Positions 46,573 through 55,555 of a stretch of 64,000 nucleotides of DNA are shown here, piece by piece. The number at the start of each line of letters is the position of its first letter. Within the stretch, counting starts at the first letter, position 1. The position numbers and the translations under genes are program-made. The DNA is from Lacinutrix jangbogonensis. Lineage in GTDB: Bacteria > Bacteroidota > Bacteroidia > Flavobacteriales > Flavobacteriaceae. The DNA lies in contig NZ_JSWF01000027.1 of assembly GCF_000797445.1 (NCBI RefSeq), positions 62,001 to 126,000 of the forward strand, in the 5' to 3' direction. A model generated the notes under the pieces. That model was not told the DNA's origin and did not search any database. It saw only the letters and a list, made by a program, of their open reading frames with translations.

Positions 46573-48990
46573 TTACATGTTTAAATATACTCGACCTTGA
46601 AGAGGTTCTTGATTATCATCATTAAATTCTAAAATAAAGAAATAGACACCTGCAGGAACGGTTGAGTTTCCAAAACGAGAACTCGTATTTGATACTCCAT
46701 CCCATTCAGGTGTGTTAAGGTCTCCACTGTAAAGTTTATTACCATATCGATTATAAATAGTCAATTTGAAATTAGGATATAATTCCTTTAAATTTTTAAT
46801 TTGAAATGTGTCGTTTATAGTATCTCCGTTTGGAGAGAATCCATCGGGAATTATCAAATCATCTTGGCAGACTGTCAATTCTACCGTAACAATTAACCTG
46901 TTTATACTTGGGCAATTTTGAAAAGTCATCATAGATGCAAAATATGTTTCTCCATCAATTAGATATGAATTTGGTGGTAATACATTTCCGTCTTCATACC
47001 TGTCATACCAAATTATGTCATCACTGTTAATAATATTGTTAGAGAGGTCTTCAATGGTTGGTTCATCGTTGATACAAAAAACATTTCCTTGATTTATTAG
47101 AATTGGTGTTATACTTTCATAAACTTCAAACGTAATAGGAATAATTAAAGATGCATCTGCATCACAATTACTAGATTCAGAAATAACATCAGTAATGGTC
47201 AACTCATATTCTCCAGTAATAGTCAACACATCGGCTAAAATTATGAATGTGCCTTCGCCATCAATTATTTCGACTAGCACTGAATCTGTAAAGCTATCAT
47301 CAGCTGTTATATTATAAATTATTACATAATTACCGTTTTCAAGGGAACTAGCATTGATAACGTTTACTGTGAGATCTTCTCCTTTACATATATTATTAAC
47401 ACTTATTTCTAAATCTATGATATTAGGTAATTCTAAAAAGAAAACTATAACTTCAGCTGAATCAAATAAACTACATTCTGGAATGCTAATAGAATACGTA
47501 TATGTTCCTGGTATATCAATAGTAGGATCAAAAACACCAGTAGTACTATTAAGAGCAGGCGACCATGTGCCACCAGTATCAGGAGAACCACCTAAACTGT
47601 CAAATAAATCATAGGTATTGTTGTCATCTTCACAAATTTCCAGATTACCATCGTCACCAGCAATAGGTGGGATAGGGAAGGAGACCGTTATTGAAGCCGA
47701 AGCATCACTGCAAACAGGATTAGAAGTAGCAACCGTATAGGTATAAGTTCCAGGGGCATCAATAGTAGGATCAAAAAGACCAGTATTACTATTTAGAGTA
47801 GGTAGCCATGTACCACCAGCATCAGGAGAACCGCCTAAATTATTAAATAAGTCGTATGTATTAGTATCATCTTCACAAATGTCCAGACTACCATCGCTAC
47901 CAGCAACAGGAGGAATACTAAAAGAAACAGTTATTGAAGCCGAGGCATCACTACAAACTGGATCAGAAGTAGCGACAGTATAGGTGTAAATTCCCGGTGT
48001 ATCAATAGTAGGGTCAAAAATACCAGTAGTACTATTAAGAGCAGGTGACCATGTTCCACCAGCATCAGGAGAACCACCTAAATTGTTAAATAAATCATAG
48101 GAATTGGTGTCACCTTCACAAATGTCCAGACTTCCATCGCTACCAGCAACAGGAGGAATACTAAAAGAGACTATTACCGAAGCCGAAGCATCACTGCAAG
48201 CAGGATTAGAAGTAGAGACTGTATAGATATATGTTCCCGGTGGATCAATACTAGGATCAAAAATACCAGTAGTACTATTTAGAGTAGGCAACCATGTTCC
48301 ACCAGCATCAGGAGAACCACCTAAATTATTAAATAGGTCGTATGTATTAGTTTCATCTTCACAAATATCTAGACTTCCATTGCTACCAGCAACAGGCGGA
48401 ATACTAAAAGACACGGTTACCGAAGCCGAAGCATCACCGCAAGCAGAATCAGATGTAGAGATTGTATAAATATAAGTTCCATGTGAATCAATAGTAGAAT
48501 CAAAAATGCCAGTAGTACTGCTAAGAGCAGGTGACCATATTCCACCAGCATCAGGAGAACCACCTAAATTGTTAAATAAATCATAGATATTAGTATCATG
48601 TTCACAAATCTCCAGACTTCCATCGCTACCAGCAACAGGTGGAATACTAAAAGAGACTGTTACCGAAGCCGAAGCATCACTGCAAGCAGGATTAGAAGAG
48701 GTGATCGTATAGGTATAAATTCCCGGTGTGTCAATATTAGGGTCAAAAATACCATTAGTACTATTTAGAGTAGGGAACCATGTTCCACCTAGATTAGGAG
48801 AACCGCCTAAATTATTAAATAGGTCATGGGTATTGGTATCATCTTCACAAATGTCTAGACTACCATCGCTACCAGCAACAGGAGGAATATTAAAAGAGAC
48901 TATTACCGAAGCCGAAGCATCACTACAAGCAGGATTAGAAGTAGCAACAGTATAGGTATAAGTTCCTGGTGTATCAATAGTAGGATCAAA
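46573..48990 (-). CDS. Giant repeat adhesin, C-terminal part with T9SS type B sorting domain
   Basis: The frame is open from about 49002 to the stop at 46573, so this is the continuation of the gene starting at 51119, not a separate gene; the first start codon within it is a GTG at 48414 inside a repeat. It holds six or more 81-residue repeats (VAGSDGSLDICEDDTNTYDL type), then Ig-like material. It ends in the gliding-motility-associated domain DGFSPNGDTINDTFQIKNLK, with FKLTIYNRYGNKLYSG and PAGVYFFIL. Such domains direct export through T9SS with the help of an SprF-type partner, here the next gene. Confidence 0.85.
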   Translation of the reverse strand, partial: FDPTIDTPGTYTYTVATSNPACSDASASVIVSFNIPPVAGSDGSLDICEDDTNTHDLFNNLGGSPNLGGTWFPTLNSTNGIFDPNIDTPGIYTYTITSSNPACSDASASVTVSFSIPPVAGSDGSLEICEHDTNIYDLFNNLGGSPDAGGIWSPALSSTTGIFDSTIDSHGTYIYTISTSDSACGDASASVTVSFSIPPVAGSNGSLDICEDETNTYDLFNNLGGSPDAGGTWLPTLNSTTGIFDPSIDPPGTYIYTVSTSNPACSDASASVIVSFSIPPVAGSDGSLDICEGDTNSYDLFNNLGGSPDAGGTWSPALNSTTGIFDPTIDTPGIYTYTVATSDPVCSDASASITVSFSIPPVAGSDGSLDICEDDTNTYDLFNNLGGSPDAGGTWLPTLNSNTGLFDPTIDAPGTYTYTVATSNPVCSDASASITVSFPIPPIAGDDGNLEICEDDNNTYDLFDSLGGSPDTGGTWSPALNSTTGVFDPTIDIPGTYTYSISIPECSLFDSAEVIVFFLELPNIIDLEISVNNICKGEDLTVNVINASSLENGNYVIIYNITADDSFTDSVLVEIIDGEGTFIILADVLTITGEYELTITDVISESSNCDADASLIIPITFEVYESITPILINQGNVFCINDEPTIEDLSNNIINSDDIIWYDRYEDGNVLPPNSYLIDGETYFASMMTFQNCPSINRLIVTVELTVCQDDLIIPDGFSPNGDTINDTFQIKNLKELYPNFKLTIYNRYGNKLYSGDLNTPEWDGVSNTSSRFGNSTVPAGVYFFILEFNDDNQEPLQGRVYLNM

Positions 48991-50340
48991 AAACCAGTAG
49001 TACTATTAAGAGCAGGTGACCATGTTCCACCAGCATCAGGAGAACCACCTAAATTGTTAAATAAATCATAGGAATTGGTGTCACCTTCACAAATGTCCAG
49101 ACTTCCATCGCTACCAGCAACAGGAGGAATACTAAAAGAGACTATTACCGAAGCCGAAGCATCATTGCAAGCAGGATTAGAAGTAGAGACTGTATAGATA
49201 TATGTTCCCGGTGGATCAATACTAGGATCAAAAATACCAGTAGTACTATTTAGAGTAGGCAACCATGTTCCACCAGCATCAGGAGAACCACCTAAATTAT
49301 TAAATAGGTCGTATGTATTAGTTTCATCTTCACAAATATCTAGACTTCCATTGCTACCAGCAACAGGCGGAATACTAAAAGACACGGTTACCGAAGCCGA
49401 AGCGTCACTACAAGCAGGATTAGAAGTAGCAACAGTATAGGTATAAGTTCCTGGTGTATCAATAGTAGGGTCAAAAAGACCAGTAGTACTATTTAGAGTA
49501 GGGAACCATGTACCACCTAGATTAGGAGAACCACCTAAATTATTAAATAATTCGTATGTATTAGTATCATCTTCACAAATATCTAGACTTCCATTGCTAC
49601 CAGCAACAGGAGGAATACTAAAAGATACTGTTACCGAAGCCAAAGCATCACTACAAACAGGACTAGAAGAGGTGACCGTATAGGTATAAATTCCCGGTGT
49701 ATCAATAGTAGGATCAAAAAGACCAGTAGTACTATTTAGAGTAGGCAACCATGTGCCACCAGCATCAGGAGAACCACCTAAATTGTTAAATAAATCATAC
49801 GAATTGGTGTCATCTTCACAAATGTCTAGACTGCCATCGCTACCAGCAACAGGAGGAATATTAAAAGAGACTATTACCGAAGCCGAAGCGTTACTACAAG
49901 CAGGATTAGAAGTAGCAACAGTATAGGTATAAGTTCCTGGTGTATCAATAGTAGGATCGAAAAGACCAGTAGTACTATTTAGAGTAGGGAACCATGTACC
50001 ACCTAGATTAGGAGAACCGTCTAAATTATTAAATAGGTCATAGATATTAGTATCGTCTTCACAAATGTCCAGACTACCATCGCTACCAGCAACAGGTGGA
50101 ATACTAAAGGAGACTATTACCGAGGCCGAGGCATCATTACAAATAGGATCAGAAGTAACAACCGTATAGGTATAAGTTCCCGGTGAGTCAACATTAGGAT
50201 CAAAAAGACCAGTAGTACTATTAAGAGCAGGTAGCCATGTGCCACCAGCATCAGGAGAACTACCTAAATTATTAAATAAGTCGTATGTATTGTTGTCATC
50301 TTCACAAATTTCCAGATTACCATCAGAGCCAGCCGAATTT
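47425..50340 (-). repeat. Tandem array of about twelve 243-bp (81-residue) adhesin modules
   Basis: Units share DICEDDTNTYDLFNNLGG, SPDAGGTWLPTLNSTTGLFD, PTIDTPGTYTYTVATSNP and CSDASASVTVSFSIPP. Units 5-6 (about 49430-48945) are almost identical in DNA to units 9-10 (972 bases further on), a recent duplication of a four-unit block. Each unit has two cysteines. The frameshift near 48990 lies in unit 6. Confidence 0.9.
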
Positions 50341-51119
50341 TGATTTATTAATTCTACAAAGACTTCTAACCTGTTAGAATTTTCACATGGAGGATCTGAA
50401 GAAGTTGCAAAGTAACTCTGCTCATTTATTAATGACGTACTAGGATCTAAAGGAATAGCAGATGAATTTGAAGAGTACCATTGTATGTTATTGCCGGTTC
50501 CTACTAAATCTGATACTATTGGAAGATTTAAATCTGTAATAACACAAAAACGCTGTATAGCATTACCTGTTGGTAAAGGAACAAAACCCACATTGACTAG
50601 GACTGATAATCTCGATGTTCTACAGCCTGATACTGGGTTGGATTGGTCTGCATAATAGATAGTAGTATCTATTATAATTGAATTAGGATTTAATGCTGTA
50701 CCACCTGTTGGAGTTAAATACCATTGAATATCATTTCCTGATACTACAAGATCTGAAATGGTAGCTTCATTTAGGGCTTCTACACAAACTCCTTGAAAGT
50801 TTAAACCTATAGGAGGTCCAATAATATTTACAATAACACCTTCTCTAATACCACAACCTCCAGTGTTATCGTCAGCAAAATAATCTTCACCATTAATAAG
50901 AAAAGAAGAATTATTAAGTGGGATTACTGAATTGACGGTGTCATACCAAACAATACCTCCGCTATTATCAAAAGCTTGCAAATCAGAAACAAGAAGTGAT
51001 TCTACATCACAAAAATTTTGAGTAGTATTAACAATCGTAGGACATTGAGCATAGGAAAATAATATATTTCCTAAAAGTGCAAATACGACAACAACAAAAA
51101 ACGTTTTGGGTTTCGTCAT
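48903..51119 (-). CDS. Giant repeat adhesin, N-terminal part (frameshifted)
   Basis: A signal peptide (residues 1-25, ending LFSYAQ) is followed by three or four Ig-like modules of about 75 residues, recognisable by I-x-W-Y and Y-F-A/Y-A-D strands (GGIVWYDTVNS, NDIQWYLTPTGG, NNIQWYSSNSS), then 81-residue repeats. After NSTTG near 48995 the protein changes to an unrelated leucine-rich tail. The DNA reads CAAAAAACCAG where the paired unit has CAAAAATACCAG, so one base is missing. With that base the gene would encode about 1515 residues through to 46573. Confidence 0.85.
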   Translation of the reverse strand: MTKPKTFFVVVVFALLGNILFSYAQCPTIVNTTQNFCDVESLLVSDLQAFDNSGGIVWYDTVNSVIPLNNSSFLINGEDYFADDNTGGCGIREGVIVNIIGPPIGLNFQGVCVEALNEATISDLVVSGNDIQWYLTPTGGTALNPNSIIIDTTIYYADQSNPVSGCRTSRLSVLVNVGFVPLPTGNAIQRFCVITDLNLPIVSDLVGTGNNIQWYSSNSSAIPLDPSTSLINEQSYFATSSDPPCENSNRLEVFVELINQNSAGSDGNLEICEDDNNTYDLFNNLGSSPDAGGTWLPALNSTTGLFDPNVDSPGTYTYTVVTSDPICNDASASVIVSFSIPPVAGSDGSLDICEDDTNIYDLFNNLDGSPNLGGTWFPTLNSTTGLFDPTIDTPGTYTYTVATSNPACSNASASVIVSFNIPPVAGSDGSLDICEDDTNSYDLFNNLGGSPDAGGTWLPTLNSTTGLFDPTIDTPGIYTYTVTSSSPVCSDALASVTVSFSIPPVAGSNGSLDICEDDTNTYELFNNLGGSPNLGGTWFPTLNSTTGLFDPTIDTPGTYTYTVATSNPACSDASASVTVSFSIPPVAGSNGSLDICEDETNTYDLFNNLGGSPDAGGTWLPTLNSTTGIFDPSIDPPGTYIYTVSTSNPACNDASASVIVSFSIPPVAGSDGSLDICEGDTNSYDLFNNLGGSPDAGGTWSPALNSTTGFLILLLIHQELIPILLLLLILLVVMLRLR

Positions 51120-51217
51120 TAGTTTGGGTCTAACACCATGAGATAATTGTGAATTCTCGATATGGTTCAGTTTCTAATATTTATTATTAAAAAGTAAAGC
51201 TACGATAATAAGTTAAG

Positions 51218-51238
51218 TTTTACCGATAAACGGTAAAA
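51218..51238. promoter_or_regulatory. Palindrome TTTTACCG-ATAAA-CGGTAAAA upstream of the adhesin gene
   Basis: Eight-base perfect arms around five bases, about 100 bases upstream of the adhesin start. On the minus strand it contains ACCGTTTAT, which fits the loose LytTR-type recognition pattern. A related TTTTACCGTAAA word occurs upstream of the giant gene at 56590. An operator role is only a hypothesis. Confidence 0.45.
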
Positions 51239-51279
51239 AATATCTGTTTTTAGTGTTTGACTTTATGCTAACTGACTGG

Positions 51280-53820
51280 TTATTTGTATGATTTCAGCAA
51301 GAAATTATTCAAGTTTTCATCAAAACGATAGATGAAAATAGTTTTATTAATAAATTGTTGGTTTGATCCGTCATATTCAAGAGGTATTCCAAGAGTGTTA
51401 GACGAATTACCCTTAAAGTTATCATATTCAGTGAAATAAATTTGATAAAGCGCATTATAGATCATGCCAAATCCAAAAGCAATAGCATCACTATCATTTT
51501 CACTAATGTTTTCTGAATAATTATTTAATAGAATTCTTTTTTCATTATAAAATTTTGAAGAAAAACAAGATGGATAAATTAATTTTAGAATACGAAATCG
51601 TTTACTAGAAACCTTCTCAACTTCGGGAATGTAATTTGCATTTAAGACAACAAGTTCAATATTATAGTTCGCTAATTGTTTTAATAATGTATTTGTTGCA
51701 CTCAAGAAAACTCCATCACGTGAGCTTTCAATTATAACATAGTTTTTTGTCTTAGAATTTAAATAATCCTTTAAGTCTTGACTATTAAATATGCCTTTTT
51801 TATTTACAAGGATCGTTTTTAGATTTGCAATTTGACTTTCAACAAACTCTTTTGTGTCATTTTTGTCTTTATCATAAATTAGAATTTTATTCCCATCATT
51901 TTCATTTAAATACTTAATAATACCCTTTTGCATTTCAGACTCGTCAGTTAAGCCTTTATAATTAATATTTATAACGCTTCCATTCTGAAGTGTTGAAATA
52001 CTCAAGTTATTAAATTTTTCATTATCACTTGTTTCCGAAGAAAAAGGTTTAATAATAAACTGTGAAATTAACTTAGAATTATCTGCGTCTTCAATAGATA
52101 ATGAGTTTGAAGTATTACTGATCTTCAAATTAATATTTGGGACTATGTTTTTAATGGAATCAATAGCCATTTGCATACCAATTTTGTAGTTTTCTACAAA
52201 AGTTGGATTATTAGATGTCTCAGAAGTTTCATCACAAATAATTTGTGTAATAATATTTTGCTTTGTTAATGCGTAAATTTTTTCAGAAGGTTTATTGCTC
52301 TCGGTATTACTTATCTCACTATTCTTTGGCATTTTAATGATGGTACCTATTAAAACCGATTTAGAAAGTTGTGGATTTAACTTTAGAAATTTATTAATTG
52401 ACATTCCTGCTTTTTGTGATAAACCATAAAGCGTTTCTTTTGATGTTATAACATAGTCAATATATTCAACATTAAGTTTAGTACTAGAATGAGATGGAAT
52501 GTTTAGCGATTCTTCTGTTTTTACATTAACTGTAGTACGTTTTGGTTTAGTTGTGACAGAAATAGGATTTTTATAATTCGAAGTCTTTATCTGTTTTTTT
52601 GAACCACCAAGACTATTAAATAGATCGTAAGTATTGGTGTCGTCTTGACAAATTTCTAAACTACCATCTCTACCAGCAATAGGCAGAATATTAAAAGACA
52701 CACTTACTGAAGCCGAGGCATCATTACAAGCAGTATCAGAACTTGAGACTGTATAAGTATAAGTTCCCGGAGGATCAAGAGTAGGATTAAAAACACCCGT
52801 TCCACTATTAAGTGTTGGTGTCCATATACCACAAGAATCAGGTGAGTTCCCAAGACTATTAAATAGATCGTGGGTATTAGTGTCATCCTCACAAATTTCT
52901 AGACTTCCATCGCTACCAGCAACAGGAGGAACACTAAAAGACACACGTACTGAAGCCGAGGCATCATTGCAAGCAGTACCAAAACTAGAAACTGTATAGG
53001 TATAAGTTCCCGGTGTATCAATAGTAGGGTCAAAAATACCTGAACTACTATTAAGAGATGGCAACCATGTACCACCGGCATCAGGAGAACCACCTAAATT
53101 TTTAAATAGGTCATAGGTATTGGTGTCATCTTCACAAATTTCTAGACTGCCATTGTTACCGGCAATAGGAGGAGTACTAAAAGACACCGTTACCGTAGCC
53201 GAAGCATCACTACAATCAGGACCAGAACTAGAGACTGTATAAGTATAAGTCCCTGCTGAATCAATAGTAGGGTCAAAAGCACCAGTAGCGCTACTGAGAG
53301 CTGGTAACCATGTGCCGAGAGTATCTGGAGTACCACCTAAACTATTAAATAGGTCATAGGTATTGCTCTCATTTTTACAAATTTCCAGACTTCCATCGTT
53401 ACCAGCAACCGGTTGAATAATGAAAGAAACCGTTACAGAAGCCGAGGCATCACCACAAGAAGAATCCGAATTAGATACCGTGTAGGTATAAACTCCCGGA
53501 GGATCAACAGTAGGGTCAAAAACACCAGTACCACTATTAAGAGCAGGAGACCATGTCCCAACGGTATTAGGTGAATTACCTTGATTATAATTTTGAGTAA
53601 GTTGAGTTGAATTAGGTATTTTTAAAGTTTGCCCTACTTTTAGGACTTTGTCTGAACCAGGATTTTGCTTAAAAATAGCATCCATGGTGACATTATATTT
53701 TAAGGAAATTCTATATGCGTTTTCGCCTTTTGAAACAATATGAGATTTGATGTTATTTTGAGCGAACCCAAAAACACTTCCTAAAAAATAAAAAACAAAT
53801 AGTTTACAAATTAACTTCAT
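51280..53820 (-). CDS. LysM protein with periplasmic-binding-like domain and an inserted adhesin repeat array
   Basis: An 846-residue protein. Signal peptide MKLICKLFVFYFLGSVFGFA; LysM domain 1 at about 25-70 (HIVSKGENAYRISLKYNVTM, LKVGQTLKIP). Four complete 81-residue adhesin modules follow at about 82-406, then a basic linker, LysM domain 2 (YVITSKETLYGLSQKAGMSI), and a C-terminal region resembling type 1 periplasmic-binding folds (VENYKIGMQMAIDSI). LysM binds peptidoglycan; LysM plus binding-fold proteins are common in Flavobacteriia and of uncertain role. Removing the four units leaves a coherent protein of about 520 residues. It leads the T9SS gene run. Confidence 0.85.
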   Translation of the reverse strand: MKLICKLFVFYFLGSVFGFAQNNIKSHIVSKGENAYRISLKYNVTMDAIFKQNPGSDKVLKVGQTLKIPNSTQLTQNYNQGNSPNTVGTWSPALNSGTGVFDPTVDPPGVYTYTVSNSDSSCGDASASVTVSFIIQPVAGNDGSLEICKNESNTYDLFNSLGGTPDTLGTWLPALSSATGAFDPTIDSAGTYTYTVSSSGPDCSDASATVTVSFSTPPIAGNNGSLEICEDDTNTYDLFKNLGGSPDAGGTWLPSLNSSSGIFDPTIDTPGTYTYTVSSFGTACNDASASVRVSFSVPPVAGSDGSLEICEDDTNTHDLFNSLGNSPDSCGIWTPTLNSGTGVFNPTLDPPGTYTYTVSSSDTACNDASASVSVSFNILPIAGRDGSLEICQDDTNTYDLFNSLGGSKKQIKTSNYKNPISVTTKPKRTTVNVKTEESLNIPSHSSTKLNVEYIDYVITSKETLYGLSQKAGMSINKFLKLNPQLSKSVLIGTIIKMPKNSEISNTESNKPSEKIYALTKQNIITQIICDETSETSNNPTFVENYKIGMQMAIDSIKNIVPNINLKISNTSNSLSIEDADNSKLISQFIIKPFSSETSDNEKFNNLSISTLQNGSVININYKGLTDESEMQKGIIKYLNENDGNKILIYDKDKNDTKEFVESQIANLKTILVNKKGIFNSQDLKDYLNSKTKNYVIIESSRDGVFLSATNTLLKQLANYNIELVVLNANYIPEVEKVSSKRFRILKLIYPSCFSSKFYNEKRILLNNYSENISENDSDAIAFGFGMIYNALYQIYFTEYDNFKGNSSNTLGIPLEYDGSNQQFINKTIFIYRFDENLNNFLLKSYK
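52603..53577 (-). repeat. Four adhesin-type 81-residue modules inside the LysM gene
   Basis: The array begins after QNYNQGNS and ends at LFNSLGGS before KKQIKTSN. Units have TVGTW, TLGTW, AGGTW and SCGIW at the same point. Total length is exactly four units, so the reading frame is kept. The units are more diverged from one another than those of the adhesin next door. Confidence 0.9.
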
Positions 53821-53863
53821 TCAGATTAGATGACTATGATACGTGATGCTTGTATTCCGTATA

Positions 53864-53871
53864 CAAAAATA
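53864..53871 (-). promoter_or_regulatory. Candidate -7 element for the LysM/T9SS gene run
   Basis: On the minus strand it reads TATTTTTG, fitting TAnnTTTG, 43 bases before the LysM ATG. No -33 box is visible. Confidence 0.3.
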
Positions 53872-53968
53872 TCCAATAATCATATGGAGAGTGAGTTCCT
53901 GAATTTTTATTATTAATAGGTTATTAACAATAAAAAGATAGAACAAAAATGTTGATAAAATTTACGGC

Positions 53969-55555
53969 TTAATATTCTGAAGTAAAATGAAAAGTAATAC
54001 TTGGATATTTCTGTTGTGTCATTTGTAAAGAAAAAGAAGAATCTGCTAAAAAAACTAATTTATTACTCTTGTCTTTTGCTAAATAACGCTGTTTAACTCT
54101 CTTAAATGACGTAAATTCTTCACTTTTAGGGTTTTCTGGCTCTACCCAACATGCTTTAAAAACATTTAGATTTTCGTAGGTACATTTTGCACCATATTCA
54201 TGCTCTAATCTATATTGTATTACCTCATATTGCAGAGCACCAACAGTTCCAATAACTTTTCTTCCGTTTAATTCTAATGTAAAGAGTTGTGCAACACCTT
54301 CATCCATTAATTGGTCGATTCCTTTATTTAATTGCTTAGATTTCATGGGATCAGCATTATTAATATATCTAAAGTGCTCTGGTGAAAAGCTAGGGACACC
54401 TTTATAGTTTAAGACTTCACCTTCAGTTAAGGTATCACCAATTTTAAAGGTTCCAGTGTCCTGTAATCCAACAATATCACCAGGGAAGGAAATGTCTACA
54501 ATCTCTTTTTTCTCTGCAAAAAAGGCATTTGGACTCGAGAATTTTACCTTTTTATTATGTCTTACATGCAAGTATGGTGCGTTACGCTTAAACTCTCCAG
54601 AAACAATTTTAACGAAAGCTAATCTATTTCTATGATTAGGATCCATGTTGGCATGAATTTTAAACACAAACCCAGTAAACTTATCCTCATCAGGTTGTAC
54701 CAAGCGTTCTTCACTTTGTTTTGCTCTAGGAGTTGGTGCAATCTCTACAAAACAATCTAATAATTCACGAACACCAAAACTATTTAAAGCAGAGCCAAAA
54801 AAGACAGGCTGTAAGTTACCATCTAAATAGTCTTGACGATCAAAACTAGGATATATACCTTCAACCAATTCTATTTCTTCTCTCAGTGTTTCAGAAGCTT
54901 CATCACCTATTAGTGTATTCAATTCGCTAGAGTTTAAATCAGAAATTTCAATGGTTTCTTCAATATTCTTACGACTATCTCCACTAAATAAATTTAAGTT
55001 TTTCTCCCAAATATTATAGATACCTTTAAAATCGTAACCCATGCCAATAGGGAAACTTAAAGGAGTAACTTTTAAACCTAATTTTTGCTCAATCTCATCT
55101 AGTAATTCAAAAGCATCCTTACCTTCACGATCCATTTTATTAATAAAAACAATTATTGGTATGTTACGCATACGGCAAACTTCAACAAGTTTTTCTGTTT
55201 GCTCTTCAACACCTTTTGCTACATCAATAACCACAATTACACTATCTACTGCAGTAAGTGTTCTAAACGTATCCTCCGCAAAATCTTTGTGACCAGGTGT
55301 GTCGAGAATGTTAATTTTTATACCATTATATTCAAAAGCTAAAACAGAAGTAGCCACACTAATCCCTCTTTGGCGCTCAATTTCCATGAAATCACTGGTT
55401 GCTCCTTTTTTAATTTTATTACTTTTTACTGCTCCCGCTTCCTGGATCGCACCTCCAAATAATAAGAGTTTTTCGGTTAAGGTAGTCTTACCTGCATCTG
55501 GATGAGAAATGATACCAAATGTTCTTCTGCGTTGTATTTCTTTTAAAAATTCCAT
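53969..55555 (-). CDS. prfC: Peptide chain release factor 3
   Basis: A 528-residue GTPase from the ATG at 55555 (MEFLKEIQRRRTFGIISHPD); the frame extends to 55594 but the added residues are not family-like. The P-loop is PDAGKTTLTEK, switch II DTPGHKDFAEDTFR and the guanine motif NKMDREG; RQRGISVATSV is the RF3-type effector segment. RF3 recycles RF1/RF2 after termination. It is a single gene, unrelated to the surface loci on either side. Confidence 0.97.
   Translation of the reverse strand: MEFLKEIQRRRTFGIISHPDAGKTTLTEKLLLFGGAIQEAGAVKSNKIKKGATSDFMEIERQRGISVATSVLAFEYNGIKINILDTPGHKDFAEDTFRTLTAVDSVIVVIDVAKGVEEQTEKLVEVCRMRNIPIIVFINKMDREGKDAFELLDEIEQKLGLKVTPLSFPIGMGYDFKGIYNIWEKNLNLFSGDSRKNIEETIEISDLNSSELNTLIGDEASETLREEIELVEGIYPSFDRQDYLDGNLQPVFFGSALNSFGVRELLDCFVEIAPTPRAKQSEERLVQPDEDKFTGFVFKIHANMDPNHRNRLAFVKIVSGEFKRNAPYLHVRHNKKVKFSSPNAFFAEKKEIVDISFPGDIVGLQDTGTFKIGDTLTEGEVLNYKGVPSFSPEHFRYINNADPMKSKQLNKGIDQLMDEGVAQLFTLELNGRKVIGTVGALQYEVIQYRLEHEYGAKCTYENLNVFKACWVEPENPKSEEFTSFKRVKQRYLAKDKSNKLVFLADSSFSLQMTQQKYPSITFHFTSEY

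Noticed and set aside
47425-50340. CRISPR-like regular repeats
   Set aside because: The units are 243 bases, coding throughout, with no short spacer pattern and no cas genes; they are protein modules.
52704-53093. Two small minus-strand ORFs rich in leucine and valine
   Set aside because: They are off-frame readings of the repeat units in the LysM gene, produced by the repetitive DNA.
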